A stretch of DNA of 64,000 nucleotides. Source: Variovorax paradoxus B4 (GTDB taxonomy: Bacteria; Pseudomonadota; Gammaproteobacteria; Burkholderiales; Burkholderiaceae_C). The position numbers and the translations under genes are program-made. Every line of letters begins with the position of its first letter. Positions within the stretch are counted from its first letter, which is position 1. The notes below the pieces were generated by a model that had not been told where the DNA came from, did not search any database, and saw only the letters and a list, made by a program, of their open reading frames with translations. Below are positions 8,969 through 18,364 of the stretch, piece after piece. The stretch lies in the NCBI RefSeq assembly GCF_000463015.1, contig NC_022247.1, positions 3,348,001 through 3,412,000 on the forward strand, in the 5' to 3' direction.

Positions 8969-9687
8969 ACCAAGACCTCTCCATCATCAATCTCCTGCTC
9001 CATGCGAGCTTCGTGGTGCAACTGGTCGTGCTGCTGCTCGTGATCGTCTCGATCGCCAGCTGGGCCGCGATCATCCGCAAGTACTTCGCGCTGCGCCGCA
9101 TGCGCGCGCTCAACGACGACTTCGAGCGCGAGTTCTGGTCCGGCACCAGCCTGAACGAACTGTTCGCCTCGGCCGCGCAGAACGCCAAGTTCGCCGGGCC
9201 CATGGAGCGCATCTTCGCCTCGGGCATGCGCGAGTACCAGAAGCTGCGCGAACGCCACGTGAGCGACGCCCCCACGCTGCTGGACGGCGCCCGCCGCGCC
9301 ATGCGCGCGAGCTTCCAGCGCGAGCTCGACGCGGCCGAGCAGAACCTGTCGTTCCTGGCCACCGTGGGCTCGGTGTCCCCGTACGTCGGCCTCTTCGGCA
9401 CGGTCTGGGGGATCATGCATGCCTTCACCGGCCTGGCCGCGCTCGCTCAGGTGACGCTGGCCACCGTGGCGCCCGGCATTGCCGAAGCGCTGGTGGCCAC
9501 CGCCATCGGCCTGTTCGCCGCCATTCCGGCGGTGGTGGGCTACAACCGCTTCGCGCGCGAGATCGACAAGATCGCGATTGCCCTGGAGACCTACATCGAG
9601 GAGTTCTCCAACATCCTGCAGCGCAACCTCTCGGCCAACCCGGCCGCGGTGGCGTCGGCAACTTCGGCGGCTCCGGCCAACCGCTGA
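8965..9687 (+). CDS. tolQ: Tol-Pal system inner membrane proton-channel subunit TolQ
   Basis: A 240-residue MotA/TolQ/ExbB family protein with three predicted membrane helices: one near residues 15-37 and two in the C-terminal half ('VSPYVGLFGTVWGIMHAF' and 'ALVATAIGLFAAIPAVVGYN'). With TolR it uses the proton motive force to energise TolA during outer-membrane constriction at division. Ala-rich, probably unstructured C-terminus. It is followed 15 bp later by tolR with a GGAGG ribosome-binding site. Confidence 0.94.
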   Translation: MNQDLSIINLLLHASFVVQLVVLLLVIVSIASWAAIIRKYFALRRMRALNDDFEREFWSGTSLNELFASAAQNAKFAGPMERIFASGMREYQKLRERHVSDAPTLLDGARRAMRASFQRELDAAEQNLSFLATVGSVSPYVGLFGTVWGIMHAFTGLAALAQVTLATVAPGIAEALVATAIGLFAAIPAVVGYNRFAREIDKIAIALETYIEEFSNILQRNLSANPAAVASATSAAPANR

Positions 9688-9702
9688 GCGGAGGTCCAGC
9701 GC

Positions 9703-10140
9703 ATGCCCGCCGTTTCATCCCGGGGCCGAGGCCGCCGCACGATCAACGAGATCAACATGGTCCCGTTCATCGACGTGATGCTGGTGCTCCTGATCATCTT
9801 CATGGTCACCGCGCCGCTCATCACGCCGAGCGTGATCAACCTGCCCTCCGTCGACCGCGCCAACAAGCACCCCGACAAGCCCATCGAGATCGTCATCAAG
9901 AGCGACGACGAAGTGCAGATCAAGAAAGACCCGTCCACCGGCAGCGGCGGCGCGTCCGTTCCCATGACCCAGATCGGCTCCGCGGCCAAGACCGCCCAGG
10001 GCGGCGACGACCAGCGCCCCGTGGTCATCAGCGCCGACAAGTCCGTCAAGTACGAAACCGTCGTGAAGGCGATGAACCAGCTCAAGCGCAGCGGCATCGA
10101 GCGCGTGGGCCTGTCCGTCACCACCACGGGCGGCAAATAA
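9703..10140 (+). CDS. tolR: Tol-Pal system protein TolR
   Basis: A 145-residue ExbD/TolR family protein. One N-terminal membrane helix carries the essential Asp in 'INMVPFIDVMLVLLIIFMV'. The periplasmic domain contains a Gly/Ser-rich insertion near residues 78-90 and ends with 'KRSGIERVGLSVT'. It pairs with TolQ to form the proton-driven stator. A strong Shine-Dalgarno (GGAGG, 9690-9694) lies nine bases before the ATG. Confidence 0.93.
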   Translation: MPAVSSRGRGRRTINEINMVPFIDVMLVLLIIFMVTAPLITPSVINLPSVDRANKHPDKPIEIVIKSDDEVQIKKDPSTGSGGASVPMTQIGSAAKTAQGGDDQRPVVISADKSVKYETVVKAMNQLKRSGIERVGLSVTTTGGK

Positions 10141-10143
10141 GGC

Positions 10144-11070
10144 ATGTCGCTCGCCCTGGATCGCCCCGAGTTCGCACCACCGCCGCAGCGCGGCACGCCG
10201 CGCGCGGTGTTGCTCGCGCTGATTGCGCACGCGCTCCTGATCGCGGCGCTGACGTGGGGAGTGCGCTGGCGCAGCGACGCAGACGAAGGCGCCGTCGATG
10301 CGGAGCTGTGGTCGTCCACGGTGCAGCAGGCCGCGCCGCGCCTGTCCGCGCCGCAGGCACCCACGCCCGCTCCCGCGCCTCCGCCGCCTGCGCCTCCACC
10401 ACCGCCGCCGCCTCAAGTGAAGGCCCCTGAGCCCGCACCGGCACCGCGCGCTCCGGACATCGCGCTCGAGCGCGAGAAAAAGCTCAAGGAAGAAAAAGAG
10501 CAGAAGGAGCGCGAACTCGAGCGCCAGCAACAGCAGCGCAAGAAAGAGCTCGAGGCCAAGCAGCGCGCCGAAGACGAAGCCGAACGCAAGAAGGCGCAGC
10601 AGCAAAAGCTCGCCGAGCAGCAGAAGAAGCAGCAGCAGGAAGCCGAGGCCAAACAGGCCGAAGCGAAGAAGCAGCAGGAAGCCGCAGCCAAGCAGGCGGC
10701 GGCCGACCGCGCCGCAACGCTCAAGCGCATGCAGGGCCTCGCGGGCGCGAGCGGCAGCGACGATTCCAAGGGCACGGCCATGCGCTCGTCAGGGCCGTCG
10801 AGCGGCTATGCGGGACGCATTGCCGCGGCGGTGCGCCCGAACATCACCTTCCCCGACGCCGAGACGGTCAACGGCAATCCGGCCGCCGAGTTCGAAGTGA
10901 ATCTGGCACCGGACGGCACCATCGTCGGCGTCAAGCTGACCAAGTCGAGCGGATTGCCCAGCTGGGACGAAGCCGCCGAACGCGGCCTGCACAAGACCGA
11001 CAAGCTGCCGCGCGACACCGACGGGCGCATCTTCCCGTCGCTGATCGTCTCGCTGCGGCCCAAGCGCTAG
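10144..11070 (+). CDS. tolA: Cell envelope protein TolA
   Basis: A 308-residue TolA. A single membrane anchor (about residues 19-38) is followed by a proline-rich segment, a long Lys/Glu/Gln/Ala-rich helical region (about residues 105-200), and a TonB-like C-terminal domain containing 'AEFEVNLAPDGTIVGVKL'. It spans the periplasm and links TolQR to Pal and the outer membrane. It starts three bases after tolR. No tolB or pal follows; dnaE converges from the other strand 57 bp on. Confidence 0.92.
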   Translation: MSLALDRPEFAPPPQRGTPRAVLLALIAHALLIAALTWGVRWRSDADEGAVDAELWSSTVQQAAPRLSAPQAPTPAPAPPPPAPPPPPPPQVKAPEPAPAPRAPDIALEREKKLKEEKEQKERELERQQQQRKKELEAKQRAEDEAERKKAQQQKLAEQQKKQQQEAEAKQAEAKKQQEAAAKQAAADRAATLKRMQGLAGASGSDDSKGTAMRSSGPSSGYAGRIAAAVRPNITFPDAETVNGNPAAEFEVNLAPDGTIVGVKLTKSSGLPSWDEAAERGLHKTDKLPRDTDGRIFPSLIVSLRPKR

Positions 11071-11081
11071 CGGGGCGCCGC

Positions 11082-11127
11082 CGCCTTCGGGAGCCATGCC
11101 CCCGAAGGCGAGCCTCCCTCGCCGCAC
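11082..11127. terminator. Hairpins between convergent tolA and dnaE
   Basis: The gap between the two convergent stops holds an inverted repeat, CCTTCGGG...CCCGAAGG (about 11085-11110), and then a smaller GGCGAG...CTCGCC pair. Neither is followed by a clear T-run, so efficient intrinsic termination is not certain. Position between convergent genes is the main support. Confidence 0.4.
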
Positions 11128-14100
11128 TCACTCGTAAACGACCGAGGCCTTGCCGGCGTCCGCCTGCGCCGTCCAGCTGGCGAGCGCGGCGTCCGTCGGG
11201 AAGAACCTGGCGCGCTCCCCGAGCTGCAGCTCGACCTGCGCGCCGCCGCGCGCCATCGACAGGCGCACCGGCAGCCCCTGCACCAGGTCGCCATGCTCGC
11301 TCTGCTCGGTGCGCGGTGGAAAGTCTTTCACCAGGCGCGCGATGTCGGGCGCCTTGCCATTGACGGCCACCCGCAGGAATTTTCCGAAACGGCAGCGCGC
11401 GGTGGCCAGGTCCCACACCTGCTGCACCTGGAAGCGGGCCTCGAAGCCGCCGCGGCCCGGCTGGAGCCGGCCGCTCACGATCACCAGCTCGTCGTCCTTC
11501 AAGGTGTTGCGGTTCGCGTTGATCAGCGCCTCGTCGGCGGTGGCGTCGATGGCGTCCGACTTGTCGTCGAGCTTGAAGATCGCCAGGCGCCCGCGCTGGC
11601 CGTTGATCACGCGGAAATCGCTCACGATGCCCGCGATCACCTGCTGGTCGCGCGTGTCCATCAGGTCGCCGATCTCGCGCTTGCAGAAGCGCCGCACCTC
11701 GTGCGCCACCTCGTCGAACAGATGGCCCGAGAGATAGAAGCCCACGGCCGTCTTCTCGAAGGTGAGCCGCTCCTTCACGCCCCAGGGTGTGGCGTCCACC
11801 AGCTCGGGCTCCTGCGTGGCCGAGCCGTGCTCGCTGTCGCCGAAGATGTCGACCTGCGCCGCATTGGCCTCGGTGGCGGCTGCGAACTCGAAGGCGCGGT
11901 CGACCGAGGCGATGAGCGACGCGCGGTTCTGCTGGATCGCGTCGAAGGCACCGGCCTTGATGAGCGCTTCGACCGTGCGCTTGTTGATGCGCTGGCGGTC
12001 GATGCGCACGCAGAAGTCGAACAGGCTCTTGAACGGCCCGCCCTCTTCCCGTGCGCGCACCACGGCCTCGACCGCGAGCTGGCCCGTGCCCTTGACCGCC
12101 CCCAGGCCGTAGCGGATCACCTTGTCGGTGACGGGCTCGAAGCGGTAGTTGCCGCGGTTCACGTCCGGCGGCTCGAAGGTGAGGCCGAAGTTCTTCTGCG
12201 CGTCTTCGAACAACACCTTGAGCTTGTCGGTGTCGTCCATTTCCACGGTCATGTTGGCGCAGAAGAACTCGGCCGTGTAATGGACCTTGAGCCAACCCGT
12301 GTGGTACGCCAGCAGCGAGTACGCGGCGGCGTGCGACTTGTTGAAGCCGTAGCCCGCGAACTTCTCCATCAAGTCGAAGATCTCGTCGGCCTTGTCCTGG
12401 GGAATGCCGTGCGTCGAGAGCGCACCCGCGCGGAATTTCTCGCGGTGCTCGGCCATCTCCTCGAGCTTTTTCTTGCCCATGGCGCGGCGCAGCAGGTCGG
12501 CGCCGCCGAGCGAGTAGCCGCCCAGGATCTGCGCGGTCTGCATCACCTGCTCCTGGTAGACCATGATCCCGTAGGTTTCGGAGAGCATCTCGGCCACGGC
12601 CGGGTGCGGGTACTCCACCTCTTCGCGGCCGTGCTTGCGCGCCACGAAGCTCGGGATCAGGTCCATCGGGCCCGGACGGTACAGCGCGTTGAGCGCAATC
12701 AGGTCCTCCAGCCGCGTCGGCCGCGCATCCTTCAGCATGCCCTGCATGCCGCGGCTTTCAAACTGGAACACCGCTTCCGTCTTGCCCTCGGAGAACAGCT
12801 TGTAGGTCTCGCGGTCGTCGAGCTTGATGTTCTCGTACGCGAAGTTCTCCTGGCCCTTGTGGCGCTTGACGATGAACTCTTTCGCGATCTCAAGGATCGT
12901 GAGCGTGGCCAGGCCCAGAAAGTCGAACTTCACGAGGCCGATGGCCTCCACGTCGTCCTTGTCGTACTGGCTCACGGCCGAATCGCTGCCGGGCTGCTGG
13001 TAGAGCGGGCAGAAGTCAGTGAGCTTGCCGGGCGCAATCAGCACGCCGCCCGCGTGCATGCCGATGTTGCGCGTCATGCCCTCGAGCTTCTGCGCCAGCT
13101 CGACCAGCATGCGCACTTCTTCTTCCTTCTCGATGCGCGCCGCGAGCTGCGGCTCCATCTCGATGGCGTAGTTGTTCTTGTCGCCTTCCACCTTCGGGTC
13201 GGGCGGGTACTGGATCGTGACCGGCTGGCCCGGCTTGTTCGGAATGAGCTTGCTGATGCCGTCGCAGAACATGTAGCTCATGTCCAGCACGCGCCCCACG
13301 TCGCGGATGGCGGCGCGCGCGGCCATCGTTCCGAAGGTGGCGATCTGGCTCACGGCGTCGCGGCCGTACTTGTCCTTGACGTAGTCGATCACGCGGTCGC
13401 GGTTGCCCTGGCAGAAGTCGATGTCGAAGTCGGGCATCGAGACACGCTCGGGGTTCAGGAAACGTTCGAACAGCAGCTTGTATTCGAGCGGATCGAGGTC
13501 AGTGATCTTCAACGCGTAGGCCACCAGCGAGCCCGCGCCCGAGCCCCGGCCCGGGCCCACCGGGCAGCCATTGTTCTTGGCCCACTTGATGAAGTCGCCC
13601 ACGATCAGGAAGTAGCCGGGGAAGCCCATGTTCAGGATCGTGTTGATCTCGAACTCGAGGCGCTCCACATAGCGCGGCCGTTCGGCATCGCGCTTGGCGA
13701 CGTCGGGGTAAAGATGCGCAAGACGCGCTTCCAGGCCTTCAAACGACTCCTGGCGGAAAAACTCGTCGATCGGCATGCGCACGCCTTCGCTGACGAAAGG
13801 CGTCGGAAAGTCGGGCAGCTGCGGCTTGCCGAGCACCAGCGTCAGGTTGCAGCGCTTGGCGATCTCGACCGTGTTGGCCAGCGCGCTCGGCACGTCGGCA
13901 AAGAGCGCCTCCATTTCGGCGCTCGACTTGAAGTACTGCTCCTCGGTGAACTTGCGCACGCGGCGCGGGTTGCCCAGGATTTCGCCTTCCGAGATGCAGA
14001 CGCGCGCCTCGTGCGCCTCGTAGTCCTGGCGTTCCGCGAACTGCACCGGGTGCGTCGCGACCACCGGCAGGCGCAGCCGGGCCGCGAGCTTCACGGCGGC

Positions 14101-14646
14101 AATCACATGCGGCTCGTCCTCGGGGCGGCCCGCGCGCTGCAGTTCGATGTAGAAGCGGTGCGGGAACATGCCCGCCAGCTGCAGCGCCAGCTCGGCGGCG
14201 CGCTCTTCCTGCCCCTGCAGCAGCGGCGCGCCCAATGGGCCGGCCTGCGCGCCCGAAAGCGCAATCAGCCCGCCCTGCAGCTCTTCGAGCCATTCGAGCT
14301 TGCAGGCCGCCTGCGACTGGCCCCGGCCCACGTTCTGCGTCCAGGCGCGCGCCAGCAGCTCGGACAGGTGCAGGTAGCCCTCCATGTTCTGCACCAGCAG
14401 CACGATGCGGGTGAGCACGCCGGGCTCCTTGCCCAGCCCTTCGATGAAGATTTCAGCGCCGATGACGGGCTTGACGCCCTTGCTTCGCCCCTGCTTGTAG
14501 AACTTGACCGCCCCGAACAGGTTGTTGAGGTCGGTGATGGCCAGTGCGGGCTGCTTGTCGGCAGCGGCGGCCTTGACGACTTCGTCGATGCGGTTGGTGC
14601 CGTCGACGACGGAAAACTCGGTGTGCAGGCGCAGGTGAACAAACAT
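11128..14646 (-). CDS. dnaE: DNA polymerase III subunit alpha
   Basis: A 1172-residue replicative polymerase, close to the usual DnaE1 length. The N-terminal PHP domain starts '[15 protein letters not shown]'; the HLRLH form lacks one of the metal-binding histidines, as in E. coli, so proofreading is presumably left to DnaQ. The polymerase catalytic aspartates are in '[13 protein letters not shown]' near residues 403-412. A helix-hairpin-helix region and an OB fold follow in the C-terminal third. The start ATG 14646 is preceded by GGAAGG. It is transcribed divergently from trhO. Confidence 0.96.
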   Translation of the reverse strand: MFVHLRLHTEFSVVDGTNRIDEVVKAAAADKQPALAITDLNNLFGAVKFYKQGRSKGVKPVIGAEIFIEGLGKEPGVLTRIVLLVQNMEGYLHLSELLARAWTQNVGRGQSQAACKLEWLEELQGGLIALSGAQAGPLGAPLLQGQEERAAELALQLAGMFPHRFYIELQRAGRPEDEPHVIAAVKLAARLRLPVVATHPVQFAERQDYEAHEARVCISEGEILGNPRRVRKFTEEQYFKSSAEMEALFADVPSALANTVEIAKRCNLTLVLGKPQLPDFPTPFVSEGVRMPIDEFFRQESFEGLEARLAHLYPDVAKRDAERPRYVERLEFEINTILNMGFPGYFLIVGDFIKWAKNNGCPVGPGRGSGAGSLVAYALKITDLDPLEYKLLFERFLNPERVSMPDFDIDFCQGNRDRVIDYVKDKYGRDAVSQIATFGTMAARAAIRDVGRVLDMSYMFCDGISKLIPNKPGQPVTIQYPPDPKVEGDKNNYAIEMEPQLAARIEKEEEVRMLVELAQKLEGMTRNIGMHAGGVLIAPGKLTDFCPLYQQPGSDSAVSQYDKDDVEAIGLVKFDFLGLATLTILEIAKEFIVKRHKGQENFAYENIKLDDRETYKLFSEGKTEAVFQFESRGMQGMLKDARPTRLEDLIALNALYRPGPMDLIPSFVARKHGREEVEYPHPAVAEMLSETYGIMVYQEQVMQTAQILGGYSLGGADLLRRAMGKKKLEEMAEHREKFRAGALSTHGIPQDKADEIFDLMEKFAGYGFNKSHAAAYSLLAYHTGWLKVHYTAEFFCANMTVEMDDTDKLKVLFEDAQKNFGLTFEPPDVNRGNYRFEPVTDKVIRYGLGAVKGTGQLAVEAVVRAREEGGPFKSLFDFCVRIDRQRINKRTVEALIKAGAFDAIQQNRASLIASVDRAFEFAAATEANAAQVDIFGDSEHGSATQEPELVDATPWGVKERLTFEKTAVGFYLSGHLFDEVAHEVRRFCKREIGDLMDTRDQQVIAGIVSDFRVINGQRGRLAIFKLDDKSDAIDATADEALINANRNTLKDDELVIVSGRLQPGRGGFEARFQVQQVWDLATARCRFGKFLRVAVNGKAPDIARLVKDFPPRTEQSEHGDLVQGLPVRLSMARGGAQVELQLGERARFFPTDAALASWTAQADAGKASVVYE

Positions 14647-14708
14647 CCTTCCATTGTAGAAAGCACCGCCTCCACGATGTGGGTTGGCAATCCCTACAAT
14701 CGCCCCCC
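14647..14708. promoter_or_regulatory. Divergent promoter region dnaE / trhO with two TACAAT boxes
   Basis: A TACAAT -10-like box reads toward dnaE (minus strand, 14658-14653), only six bases before its ATG. A second TACAAT reads toward trhO (14695-14700), eight bases before GTG 14709. If used, both transcripts would start at or next to the start codon, giving leaderless or nearly leaderless mRNAs. No good -35 boxes are visible, so this is tentative. Confidence 0.4.
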
Positions 14709-15500
14709 GTGCAAGAGATTTTGAATATCGCGGCCTACAAATTCGTGGCCATAGACGACAGCCCCGTGCTGCGCGAAGACCTGCGCGAGCGCGCCCAGGC
14801 CCTGGGCCTCATGGGCACTATCCTGCTCGCGCCGGAGGGCATCAACCTGTTCCTGGCGGGCGCGGCCGACGCCATCCGCAGCTTCGTGGCCGGCCTGCGC
14901 GCCGATGCGCGCTTCGCCGACCTGGAAACCAAGGAAAGCTGGTCGGCCACGCAGCCCTTCCGCCGCATGCTCGTGAAGCTCAAGCGCGAGATCATCCGCA
15001 TGGACCACCCGGCCATCCAGCCGTCGGCGGGCCGCGCGCCGGGCGTGGACGCGCCCACGCTCAAGCGCTGGCTCGACCAGGGCCATGACGACGAAGGCCG
15101 GGAAATCGCGCTGCTCGACACGCGAAACGACTTCGAGGTCGACGAAGGCACCTTCGACGGCGCGATCGACTGGCGCATCACCAAGTTCACCGAATTCCCG
15201 CCCGCGCTGAAAGAGCACCGCGCCGATTTCGCGGGCAAGACCGTGGTGAGCTTCTGCACCGGCGGCATCCGCTGCGAGAAGGCCGCGATCCTGATGCGTG
15301 AAGAAGGCGTCGAGAACGTGTTGCAGCTCGAAGGCGGCATCCTGAAATATTTCGAGCAGGTCGGCGGCGCACACTACCACGGCGACTGTTTCGTGTTCGA
15401 CGGCCGGCGCGCCCTGGCGCCCGACCTGAGCGCGCGCGCGGCCGATGCCAGCGCGCGGGCATCGGAAGACATCGACCTGGGCAGCGGCCTGAAGAAATAG
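14709..15500 (+). CDS. trhO: tRNA uridine(34) hydroxylase, rhodanese-domain family
   Basis: A 263-residue protein from GTG 14709; an in-frame ATG at 14679 would add ten residues and lie upstream of the likely promoter. The N-terminal half matches the UPF0176 fold ('[15 protein letters not shown]'). The C-terminal rhodanese domain has the Cys loop '[13 protein letters not shown]'. TrhO uses oxygen to hydroxylate U34 of certain tRNAs as a step to 5-methoxyuridine-type modifications. An acidic tail of about 30 residues follows the rhodanese domain. Confidence 0.88.
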   Translation: MQEILNIAAYKFVAIDDSPVLREDLRERAQALGLMGTILLAPEGINLFLAGAADAIRSFVAGLRADARFADLETKESWSATQPFRRMLVKLKREIIRMDHPAIQPSAGRAPGVDAPTLKRWLDQGHDDEGREIALLDTRNDFEVDEGTFDGAIDWRITKFTEFPPALKEHRADFAGKTVVSFCTGGIRCEKAAILMREEGVENVLQLEGGILKYFEQVGGAHYHGDCFVFDGRRALAPDLSARAADASARASEDIDLGSGLKK

Positions 15501-15513
15501 CCGGCGGCCTCCG

Positions 15514-16218
15514 ATGCGCATCCTCCTGGTGGAAGACGAACTGGACATGGCCTCGTGGCTCGTCCGGGCGCTGACCCAGAGCGGGTTCGTCGCCGACCAC
15601 GCGCCCGATGCGCGCACCGCCGAGGCCTTCATGGCCGGCACCGAATACGACGCCATCGTGCTCGACCTGCGCCTGCCCGACAAGCACGGCCTGAGCGTGC
15701 TGGCCGACATGCGCAATAGCGACGACCGTACCCCCGTGCTGATCCTCACCGCGCAGGGCGCGCTGCAGGACCGGGTCCGCGGCCTCAACCTCGGCGCCGA
15801 CGATTTCCTCACCAAGCCCTTCGAGCTGGCCGAGCTCGAGGCGCGGCTCGCGGCGCTGGTGCGGCGCAGCCGCGGCAAGCAGCACCCGCGGCTGCAGTGC
15901 GCCTCGCTCTCGTACGACAGCGAAAGCCGCGCCTTCACGCTGCGCGGAACGCTGTTGCCGCTCACGCCTCGCGAGCAGGCCGCGCTCACCGCGCTGCTGA
16001 TGCGCAGCGGCGCGCCGGTCGGCAAGTCGCAGCTCTTCGCCAAGGTGTTCACCAACGACAGCACCGCCGGCCCCGATGCCATCGAGGTGGTGCTGCACCG
16101 GCTGCGCCGCAAGCTTGCGGACAGCGACGTGCGCATCGTCACCGTACGCGGGCTGGGCTACATGCTCGAGAGCATCGCCGATGGATCCTCGGGCGCCCGC
16201 GCCGCCGCCACGGCCTGA
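15514..16218 (+). CDS. OmpR-family response regulator, TctD-like
   Basis: A 234-residue regulator. The receiver domain shows the acidic pair 'VEDE', the phospho-acceptor Asp in 'AIVLDLRLPDKHG' and the Lys of 'FLTKPFE'. A winged-helix DNA-binding domain follows, with 'AIEVVLHRLRRKL' and 'VRGLGYML'. It overlaps its cognate kinase gene by 38 bases and lies just upstream of tctBA-type genes. Control of that transporter, as in the TctDE system, is the likely job. Assignment to TctD rather than QseB/PmrA rests on context. Confidence 0.8.
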   Translation: MRILLVEDELDMASWLVRALTQSGFVADHAPDARTAEAFMAGTEYDAIVLDLRLPDKHGLSVLADMRNSDDRTPVLILTAQGALQDRVRGLNLGADDFLTKPFELAELEARLAALVRRSRGKQHPRLQCASLSYDSESRAFTLRGTLLPLTPREQAALTALLMRSGAPVGKSQLFAKVFTNDSTAGPDAIEVVLHRLRRKLADSDVRIVTVRGLGYMLESIADGSSGARAAATA

Positions 16219-17725
16219 GCCGCAGCGCTTCGGCATCCGCGCGCGCCTGCTCGCGCTGCTGGTGCCGGGCATCGTCGCGCTGATGGCGCTCGACAGCTGG
16301 AGCGACTACCAGGCGCTCACCGATTCGCTCGTCGTCGCCTACGACCAGAGCCTGCTCGAACCCGTGCGGGCGCTGGCCAACGGCATCGTGGTCGCGAGCG
16401 ACGGCAGCGTGAAGGTGCAGGAGCCGTTCTCGGTGCAGGCGATGTTCGAGTCCACGCACCTGCGCTACAAGTACCTGCACGTGGGCGTGCAGCGCATCGC
16501 CAGCGGCGAGCCGCTGGACACCAGCTCCCCCGAGACCACGCTGATGGGCGTGCCCGGCCTGCCCCGCCCCGCACAACGCCCGGCCGACGGCACGCCGGTG
16601 TTCTACGACGCGGTGTACGAGCAGCACCCGGTGCGCGTGGCCGCGCTGCGCCAGACGGTCTACGACAACACCGGCTCCGGCGCGGCCTGGAGCGTGCTCG
16701 TCCAGGCGGCCGAAGGCACCGGCCCGCGCCGCCAGGCACAGGCCGAATCGCTGAAGCAGGAGTTGCTGCGCGACGTGCGCATGATCCTGGTGATGGCCCT
16801 GCTGGTGTGGCTGGGCGTGGCCTGGACGCTGCGGCCGCTGGAGCGCCTGCGCCGCTCGCTGCGCGACCGCCCGCGCGACGACCTGAAGCCGCTCGACGCC
16901 GGCGGCGTGCCGCAGGAGGTGGTGCCGCTGGTGGAGGCGGTCAACCACCACATCGCGGACCACCGGCGCATGGTGGCGGAACATTCGCAGTTCCTGGCCG
17001 ATGCCTCGCACCAGCTGCGCACGCCGTTGAGCATCCTCTCGATCCAGGCCGGCTACGCGGTGCGCGAGACCGATCCGGCGCGCATGCGCGAATCGCTGCA
17101 CGCCATCGTCGCGCAGCTGGCGCGCACGCGCCGCCTCAGCGAGCAATTGCTCGCGCTGGCCCACGCCACGAACGAAGACGAGATCGCGGCGGCCGAACCC
17201 GAGGTGGTCGACCTGGGCGACGTTGCACGCGCCGTGGTGCTGCAATACCTGCCGCTCGCACGCGAGAACGAGCAGGACCTGGGCTGGGTCGATGCGCGCG
17301 GCGAACCGCAGCCCCAAGGCGAGATCCCGGCACTGCCTGTGCGGGCCAATGCTGCCGAGCTGCACGAGGTGCTCGCGAACCTCGTGCACAACGCCATCAA
17401 GTACACGCCGCGCGGCGGCAGCATCACGGTGACCGTGCGGCGCGAAGCCTCGCATGCGCTGGCCGAGGTGTGCGACAGCGGACCGGGCATCGACCCCGAG
17501 CGGCGCGACAGCGTGTTCGAGCGCTTCCACCGCGACCCGGCCGCCGGCAGCGCCGCCAGCCAGGGCGCGGGCCTGGGCCTCACCATTGCGCGCAGCTATG
17601 CGCGGCGCAACGGCGGCGAGATCGCGCTCGACAACGCCGACATGCCCGAGCGCCCGAACGGCGGCGGACTGCGCGCGATCCTGAAGCTGCCACTGGCGGT
17701 TTTACCAAGGGTTTCTGCGGGGTAG
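16181..17725 (+). CDS. Sensor histidine kinase, TctE-like
   Basis: A 514-residue membrane kinase starting at ATG 16181 inside the regulator gene. Two membrane helices (about residues 26-45 and 200-220) flank a periplasmic sensor domain of about 150 residues. The cytoplasmic part has the H-box 'ADASHQLRTPLSIL', the N-box 'NLVHNAIKYTP' and G-boxes 'CDSGPGID' and 'GAGLGLTIA'. The domain layout matches TctE, the sensor for tricarboxylates in Salmonella-type systems. The actual ligand is unknown. Confidence 0.82.
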   Translation: MDPRAPAPPPRPEPQRFGIRARLLALLVPGIVALMALDSWSDYQALTDSLVVAYDQSLLEPVRALANGIVVASDGSVKVQEPFSVQAMFESTHLRYKYLHVGVQRIASGEPLDTSSPETTLMGVPGLPRPAQRPADGTPVFYDAVYEQHPVRVAALRQTVYDNTGSGAAWSVLVQAAEGTGPRRQAQAESLKQELLRDVRMILVMALLVWLGVAWTLRPLERLRRSLRDRPRDDLKPLDAGGVPQEVVPLVEAVNHHIADHRRMVAEHSQFLADASHQLRTPLSILSIQAGYAVRETDPARMRESLHAIVAQLARTRRLSEQLLALAHATNEDEIAAAEPEVVDLGDVARAVVLQYLPLARENEQDLGWVDARGEPQPQGEIPALPVRANAAELHEVLANLVHNAIKYTPRGGSITVTVRREASHALAEVCDSGPGIDPERRDSVFERFHRDPAAGSAASQGAGLGLTIARSYARRNGGEIALDNADMPERPNGGGLRAILKLPLAVLPRVSAG

Positions 17726-17841
17726 TGCGCTACGCAGTAACACGTATTTTGAGGGTGGGAAGGCCTTCCACGCCCTCACCGAAAGGCGATTGAAAGCCTC
17801 GATTCCTAGACTGCGCTCCTTCCAGATTCGAAGGAGACTCA
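17726..17841 (+). promoter_or_regulatory. Intergenic region upstream of the tctB-like gene with an inverted repeat
   Basis: The 116-base gap between the kinase and the tctB-like gene holds an imperfect palindrome, GAGGGTGGGAAGG and its partner CCTTCCACGCCCTC, at about 17751-17777. It could be a terminator stem for the kinase transcript or a response-regulator site. A strong AAGGAG ribosome-binding site (17831-17836) precedes the next start. No unambiguous promoter is visible. Confidence 0.35.
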
Positions 17842-18360
17842 ATGCACCCGCACGGTGAAGATCCGGCCTCGCACGCGCTACGGCCCGCATCGAAATTCAA
17901 GAAGGACTACTACGGCGGCGCCTTGCTCGTGGTCGTCGGACTCGCGGCCGTCTATGCCGGTGTCGGCTACCGCGTGGGCGAGCTCGCGCACATGGGGCCG
18001 GGCTTCTTCCCGGTGGCGCTCGGCGGACTGCTCGCGCTGACCGGCCTGCTGATCGCCCTCTCCGCGCGCGGCGAGGAACCGGCGAGCGAAGAGGCCGTGT
18101 CGCACGGCCACCCGGGCGGCATGCCCGACATGCGCGGGTGCATCTGCATCATCCTCGGCATCCTCGCGTTCCTGCTGTTCGGCGAATACGGCGGCCTGCT
18201 GCCGGCCACCTTCGCGATCGTGTTCATCTCGGCGCTCGGCGACCGCGACAACTCGCTGACCGAGGTAACGCTGCTCTCGCTCGCGATGTGCTTCATCGCG
18301 GTCGTGGTGTTCTGGTGGGCGCTGAAGCTGCAGCTGCCCTTGTTCCAGTGGGGAGGCTGA
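17842..18360 (+). CDS. Tripartite tricarboxylate transporter small membrane subunit, TctB family
   Basis: A 172-residue protein with four predicted membrane helices (near residues 25-45, 55-73, 100-120 and 140-165), the usual TctB topology and size. It starts after a good Shine-Dalgarno and lies four bases before the large subunit gene. TctB and TctA form the membrane part of a secondary transporter that takes solute from a periplasmic TctC/Bug binding protein. No such binding-protein gene is adjacent. Confidence 0.85.
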   Translation: MHPHGEDPASHALRPASKFKKDYYGGALLVVVGLAAVYAGVGYRVGELAHMGPGFFPVALGGLLALTGLLIALSARGEEPASEEAVSHGHPGGMPDMRGCICIILGILAFLLFGEYGGLLPATFAIVFISALGDRDNSLTEVTLLSLAMCFIAVVVFWWALKLQLPLFQWGG

Positions 18361-18364
18361 AGCC

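Noticed and set aside
11293-14724. A 1143-residue open frame on the plus strand opposite dnaE
   Set aside because: Its His/Arg/Val/Leu-rich composition is the usual antisense shadow of a GC-rich gene. dnaE on the other strand is intact and has clear catalytic motifs.
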